Source: CAZNFR01 sp964572225 (GTDB taxonomy: Bacteria > Bacteroidota > Bacteroidia > Bacteroidales > GCA-2748055). From it: a stretch of DNA of 26,823 nt. The stretch is from positions 1 to 26,823 of the forward strand of contig CAZNFR010000048.1 of assembly GCA_964572225.1 (NCBI GenBank), read 5' to 3'. The translations under genes and the position numbers were made by a program. This document shows, piece by piece, positions 23,227 to 26,823 of the stretch. The first letter of the stretch is position 1. Each line of letters opens with the position of its first letter. The notes under the pieces were generated by a model. It searched no databases. It was given only the letters and a program-made list of their open reading frames with translations, and was not told the origin of the DNA.

Positions 23227-25194
23227 ATGTTTAGGAGTGTTGCTCCAAAAGGATTATTGATGTTGATTATCCTTTTAAACGGCTGGCTGCTTTCGGGGCA
23301 GAACGGGATGTATTCCACTCAGGAGTTGAAAAAGCTTGCAGAGGAGGATTTCGAAAAGGGGGATTTTGAAAATGCCTTTGAGAAATTCAATTCCCTGATT
23401 GAAAGGTATCCCAAGGACGGACTTTTCAATTATTATGCGGGGGTATCCCTTTATAAGTTAAACAGAGAGATTCCAAAGGCCATAGAATATCTGGACTATG
23501 CCACGGCGAAACCCATGGTCCCGATCGATGCCTTTTATTACCTTGGAAAGGCTTACCGAAAAAATTACCAGTTTGAGGAGTCCCGGAAATCGTTCGAAAA
23601 ATTTGCAGAATGGGCAGACCGGCAGGAACAGAAGCTCATGATCCCGGAAAGGGAAGCCCGTATGTCCCTGAATGCGATCAACATGACGACCACTTATAAT
23701 CCTTTTGAGATTCTTGCCACCTCACTTTTTAGCTTTGAAGATCAGGAATTTATCCAACAGGTTAGGGGCAAGGGGGGCAGCCTTCAGCTTAAACCTTCTG
23801 AGCTGATAAGCAATAATGAGGATCCTGGCGGACTAAGCCGGTATATGTTTATCCCCAAAAATCAGGGTAATGTAGATTTTCTCTACTATTCTGCGGCAAG
23901 CCGGAAAGGTGGAACGGATATTTACCGTGTGAAAAAAACCAATGGGAACAAATATGGCAAACCTCAGAATTTGTCGGCTATCAATACCGAATATGATGAA
24001 TTGTTCCCCTATTTTGATCCGGTGGGGCAGGATTTGTATTTTGCTTCCATGGGCCACAGCAGTATTGGCGGATTCGACATTTTCAAGTCCCGGTACGATC
24101 AGGACCGGAATGAATGGTCTGAACCGGTAGCTATAAGCTTTCCGGTGAATTCACCGGAAAATGAATTTCTGCTGATGCCAGGGGCCGACCTTGGAACCGT
24201 TTTTTTCATTACCGACAGACAGGGTTTGGACAGCATGCTTACGGCTTACAAACTAAAGCTTAAAGAGCCCAGGCAAAATCTTGCTGATGCGGATCCTGAG
24301 GAGGTCATGAAGATAGGTCAGTTGGGAGGGATAAATGCGATTCCGAAGATCTATGACCTGAGGGAAAGTAAATCTGTCACCGCCGATACCGAAATTCCCA
24401 AAAAATCCCCTGCAGTCCCTGTCGTAAAACCGGGAAATTTGTCTGAACCCATGGATGTTTACCAGACCCGATTGAACGAGGCACTGGAGTTGCAAAAAAA
24501 GGCCGATTCTCTCTCTGCACTTGCCAGGACTATCCGGATTGAGGTAAGGGAAATGCCGGATCCCAATGAGCGTTGGGCCAGACAGCGTGAAATTATAGAA
24601 TGGGAGAAAATGTCGGCAGATCTTCAGCAGCAGGCAGACGCTCTTTTCCTGGCTGTTCAGACCATGGACCGGGAAAGGGAGAGTAAAAAGAATTACCCTG
24701 AAACGATCAAGCCGGCCCTGCAATCAGGAGATATTACCGTATATGAATACACGGACACACCGGCAGGAACAATGGAGACTCCCGCACCTCAAAAATCTTC
24801 CCCGGAAGTGATAAAGCCTGCCACGCCTAAAAAAAATCAAATTCATGAGTTTGAAATTCTGGACCGCACTCCCTATCATTCAGGAAACCGGTTCGGGGTT
24901 AATATTGAACTGCCTAAAGGAACTCTATACCGGATTCAACTCGGAGCCTTCAGCAACGCTATTGAATATGATGCCTTTAAAGGGATCACTCCGATAACCG
25001 CTGAGATAATCGAAGATAAAGGGTTTACAAGGTATTATGCCGGGATGTTCAGCCACTTCAACGATGCAGAACGAGCCCTGGACCAGGTGCGGGCCCTGGG
25101 TTTTAAGGATGCCATTGTGGTTGCCTGGTACGATGGGGAGAGAACCCCTGTGAGCAGAGTGGTACAACTGGAGGAAAGGGACCGGAGTGAATGA
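23227..25194 (+). CDS. PorE-like TPR/PD40 envelope protein with C-terminal SPOR domain
   Basis: The 655-residue exported protein has a signal peptide (about 1-24, ending LLSGQ), three TPR-like repeats (about 32-133) and a PD40/WD40-like propeller section (about 216-340, with LYYSAASRKGGTDIYRVKK and FASMGHSSIGGFDIFKSR). A heptad-rich coiled-coil region (about 409-480) and a Pro/Lys linker follow. The SPOR domain (about 567-640) begins LYRIQLGAFSNAIEYDAF. The first two-thirds resemble PorE and related type IX secretion or gliding-associated lipoproteins, but those end in an OmpA domain and have a lipobox. Here there is neither; the wall-binding role would fall to SPOR, which prefers denuded glycan strands at division sites. 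The function is therefore probably envelope organisation; a type IX secretion role is not shown. The SD fixes the start. It diverges from bcp. Confidence 0.82.
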   Translation: MFRSVAPKGLLMLIILLNGWLLSGQNGMYSTQELKKLAEEDFEKGDFENAFEKFNSLIERYPKDGLFNYYAGVSLYKLNREIPKAIEYLDYATAKPMVPIDAFYYLGKAYRKNYQFEESRKSFEKFAEWADRQEQKLMIPEREARMSLNAINMTTTYNPFEILATSLFSFEDQEFIQQVRGKGGSLQLKPSELISNNEDPGGLSRYMFIPKNQGNVDFLYYSAASRKGGTDIYRVKKTNGNKYGKPQNLSAINTEYDELFPYFDPVGQDLYFASMGHSSIGGFDIFKSRYDQDRNEWSEPVAISFPVNSPENEFLLMPGADLGTVFFITDRQGLDSMLTAYKLKLKEPRQNLADADPEEVMKIGQLGGINAIPKIYDLRESKSVTADTEIPKKSPAVPVVKPGNLSEPMDVYQTRLNEALELQKKADSLSALARTIRIEVREMPDPNERWARQREIIEWEKMSADLQQQADALFLAVQTMDRERESKKNYPETIKPALQSGDITVYEYTDTPAGTMETPAPQKSSPEVIKPATPKKNQIHEFEILDRTPYHSGNRFGVNIELPKGTLYRIQLGAFSNAIEYDAFKGITPITAEIIEDKGFTRYYAGMFSHFNDAERALDQVRALGFKDAIVVAWYDGERTPVSRVVQLEERDRSE

Positions 25195-25201
25195 TATCAT
25201 T
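25190..25201. other. Twelve-base perfect palindrome at the SPOR-gene stop and clpS promoter
   Basis: AATGATATCATT is its own reverse complement. It covers the stop codon TGA (25192-25194) and touches the predicted -33 region of clpS. It could be an operator, but an AT-rich palindrome of this size can arise by chance. Confidence 0.25.
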
Positions 25202-25230
25202 GATAATTCAGAAAATATTTCCTACTTTTA
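25200..25230 (+). promoter_or_regulatory. Possible promoter for clpS-nfeD-floA
   Basis: TACTTTTA at 25223-25230 is one base off TAnnTTTG. TTG at 25200-25202 lies 20 bases upstream as a partial -33 box. Transcription would start near 25235, about 15 bases before the clpS ATG at 25251. It is the only candidate in the 56-base gap. Confidence 0.4.
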
Positions 25231-25250
25231 TACTGGACTAAATTTAAGTT

Positions 25251-25532
25251 ATGGCAGAGCCTTACAGGGATAAACCGAAAACTCACAAAAGAACCAAGAG
25301 GACGAAGGAACCCGTCTCCTTCCTCATCCTGTATAACGATGACATAAACACATTCGACTATGTTATCGAAAGCCTTATTGAGATTTGTGAACATAGTCTG
25401 GTTCAGGCAGAACAATGTGCCCTGATTGCCCATTATAAAGGAAACTGTGACGTCAAGAAGGGCAATCACGCTCACCTTAAAGAAATGCAGTTGGATCTTA
25501 TCAAGAAGGGTCTGAAAGCTTGTATTGACTAA
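25251..25532 (+). CDS. clpS: ATP-dependent Clp protease adaptor ClpS
   Basis: The 93-residue adaptor hands substrates carrying N-degrons to the ClpA/ClpC unfoldase. The flexible basic N-terminal tail (1-21) is followed by the core strand FLILYND and the binding-pocket loop NDDINTFDYVIE (29-40). The helix with CALIAHYKG (56-64) contains the conserved His61. The usual C-terminal EVAETK strand is replaced by HLKEMQLDLIKKGL, as in other short Bacteroidota members that I recall. The length is normal for ClpS. It starts 56 bases after the SPOR gene, with a separate weak promoter, and is followed by nfeD 11 bases downstream, suggesting a shared transcript with the membrane-domain pair. Confidence 0.88.
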   Translation: MAEPYRDKPKTHKRTKRTKEPVSFLILYNDDINTFDYVIESLIEICEHSLVQAEQCALIAHYKGNCDVKKGNHAHLKEMQLDLIKKGLKACID

Positions 25533-25543
25533 TAATCCGTAAC

Positions 25544-26011
25544 ATGGTTGGTGTAATTGTATTGATTGTTTTGGGATTGATCCTGTTTCTGATCGAATTT
25601 CTGATCATTCCCGGGGCTACCGTAGCAGGGATCGGAGGATTGATCCTTTTGGGTTCCGGTGTTTACCTCGCATTTGAAAATTTTGGAAATCAAACCGGAT
25701 TTATCGTCCTGGCCGGAACCCTGGTCGCATCCGTTGTGACCCTGGTCCTTGCATTACGGTCCAGAACCTGGAAAGGAGCCATTTTGAATACTGCCATAGA
25801 CGGAAGAGTGAATGAAGGACCCGGAGAAAACCTGATTAATCCGGGAGACAAAGGAATAACCCTCACCCGGCTCAATCCCATAGGAAAAGTGAAAGTGAAT
25901 GATATTACCCTTGAAGGAAAATCTATCGGGGGATATTTGAACCCAAAGACGGAAATTGAGGTTATTAAGATTACAGGATCACAAGCAATTGTTAAACCAT
26001 TAAATAATTAA
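25544..26011 (+). CDS. NfeD-like short membrane protein
   Basis: The 155-residue protein has three hydrophobic segments (about 2-23, 25-42 and 53-70), including LIEFLIIPGATVAGIGG, the typical NfeD opening. A soluble OB-fold domain (about 84-155) follows, with GDKGITLTRLNPIGKVKVND, whose alternating strands match NfeD C-terminal domains. It belongs to the short NfeD class without the ClpP-like protease domain. NfeD proteins pair with flotillin-type SPFH proteins and are thought to help organise membrane microdomains. Here floA begins three bases after the stop, so the pair is intact. The exact role of NfeD is not settled. Confidence 0.9.
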   Translation: MVGVIVLIVLGLILFLIEFLIIPGATVAGIGGLILLGSGVYLAFENFGNQTGFIVLAGTLVASVVTLVLALRSRTWKGAILNTAIDGRVNEGPGENLINPGDKGITLTRLNPIGKVKVNDITLEGKSIGGYLNPKTEIEVIKITGSQAIVKPLNN

Positions 26012-26014
26012 TCA

Positions 26015-26823
26015 ATGGACATTTCACTTATTATTATAATTGTAGCCTCGATCGTAGGTTTATGGATTTTATTTTATTTTATCCCGATCGGACTCTGGTT
26101 CCAGGCCCTGGTCTCTGGGGTAAGAATCTCCCTGCTTCAGCTAATCTTTATGCGCTGGAGAAAAGTACCTCCCGGAGTTATTGTAAGGGCCATGATTGAA
26201 GGGTCCAAAGCCGGACTTGAACTTTCCCGTAACGACTTGGAGGCTCACTATCTTGCAGGGGGAAACGTAGAAAGAGTGGTTCACGCCCTGGTATCGGCAA
26301 GCAAGGCAAACATCGATCTCCCTTTCAAAATGGCCACAGCGATTGATCTGGCAGGTAGGGATGTTTTCGAAGCAGTACGGATGTCGGTAAACCCAAAGGT
26401 GATCAACACTCCTCCCGTAACCGCAGTTGCGAAAGACGGGATTCAGCTGATCGCGAAAGCCAGGGTAACCGTTAGAGCCAATATCAAACAACTTGTTGGG
26501 GGTGCCGGCGAAGATACCGTGCTTGCCAGGGTTGGTGAAGGGATTGTATCTTCCATCGGTTCATCGGTAAACCACAAGGCAGTGCTGGAAAACCCCGATT
26601 TTATATCCAGGGTGGTACTGGAAAAAGGACTGGATGCCGGAACGGCATTTGAAATTCTTTCGATTGATATCGCCGATATCGATATTGGAAAAAATATCGG
26701 TGCCGTGCTCCAAATGGACCAGGCCAATGCCGACAAAAATATTGCACAGGCCAAAGCAGAGGAAAGAAGAGCCATGGCCGTTGCTCTTGAGCAGGAAATG
26801 AAAGCCAAAGCACAGGAAGCAAG
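26015..26823 (+). CDS. floA: Flotillin-like protein FloA, N-terminal part (truncated by window edge)
   Basis: The frame starts at ATG 26015 and remains open to the right edge, giving 269 residues and two extra bases. A single N-terminal membrane segment (about 3-29, ending FIPIGLWFQ) is followed by the SPFH domain. Distinct FloA features are visible: the segment beginning VISASKANIDLPFKMATAID-like (written here as VSASKANIDLPFKMATAIDL), NPKVINTPPVTAVAKDGIQL, and the Ala/Glu/Lys-rich coiled coil that begins near residue 230 (ADKNIAQAKAEERRAMAVAL). FloA forms oligomers in the cytoplasmic membrane and marks functional microdomains. The C-terminal part of the coiled coil lies outside the window. 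It is the last gene seen of the clpS-nfeD-floA unit. Confidence 0.95.
   Translation, partial: MDISLIIIIVASIVGLWILFYFIPIGLWFQALVSGVRISLLQLIFMRWRKVPPGVIVRAMIEGSKAGLELSRNDLEAHYLAGGNVERVVHALVSASKANIDLPFKMATAIDLAGRDVFEAVRMSVNPKVINTPPVTAVAKDGIQLIAKARVTVRANIKQLVGGAGEDTVLARVGEGIVSSIGSSVNHKAVLENPDFISRVVLEKGLDAGTAFEILSIDIADIDIGKNIGAVLQMDQANADKNIAQAKAEERRAMAVALEQEMKAKAQEA

Noticed and set aside
1..26823. Defence island, phage, integron or CRISPR content
   Set aside because: No nuclease-helicase clusters, integrases, transposases, repeat arrays or abrupt change in base composition were seen; most genes are core functions.

Overview
The window looks like ordinary chromosome of a Bacteroidota bacterium, most likely in the Bacteroidales/Marinilabiliales range. 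This assignment is by inference. The supporting signs are several TAnnTTTG-type -7 boxes with an upstream TTTG-like -33 box, few Shine-Dalgarno sequences, lipoprotein and outer-membrane proteins of Bacteroidota style, an ECF sigma factor joined to a barrel-bearing partner, a PorE-like TPR/PD40 protein, and Bacteroidota-type UvrA and MiaA variants. I saw no rRNA, tRNA, CRISPR array, transposase or phage gene. No gap between genes exceeds 300 bases.

Layout. 1-2708 (minus): a cation-chloride cotransporter followed at once by an MscS-type channel that runs off the left edge, a probable ion/osmotic operon. 2992-5319 (plus): a TrmH/SpoU rRNA or tRNA methyltransferase, then dihydrolipoyl dehydrogenase with its own promoter. 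5360-6604 (minus): a lipoprotein serpin with a hairpin terminator over its stop codon. 6799-9875 (plus): an ECF sigma factor, a directly abutting membrane-anchored outer-membrane-barrel protein in the usual anti-sigma position, and an MltD-like lytic transglycosylase. 10140-13833 (plus): UvrA, then a LOG-family nucleotide hydrolase.

14011-16670 (plus): a two-gene unit of an unrecognised protein (two copies of one beta-rich domain, a Glu/Pro linker and a SPOR-like domain) and an outer-membrane barrel ending in a thrombospondin type 3 repeat and an EF-hand. This is the least described part of the window. 16674-17731 (minus): a Yip1-like membrane protein and SmpB, overlapping by one base. 17817-18773 (plus): MiaA. 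18746-19165 (minus): a small four-helix membrane protein whose end overlaps miaA. 19320-23077 (minus): Bcp peroxiredoxin, RecA and an S9 lipoprotein peptidase. 23227-25194 (plus): a TPR/PD40/coiled-coil/SPOR envelope protein. 25251-26823 (plus): ClpS, NfeD and the first part of FloA flotillin, cut by the right edge.

The genes are mostly housekeeping (RecA, UvrA, SmpB, MiaA, Lpd, ClpS), but a recurring theme is the cell envelope: a lytic transglycosylase, two SPOR-family proteins, two barrels, two lipoproteins and the NfeD/FloA membrane-domain pair. I see no convincing defence or mobile system. The best candidates for something undescribed are the 14011-16670 pair and the periplasm-spanning sigma-factor partner at 7351.
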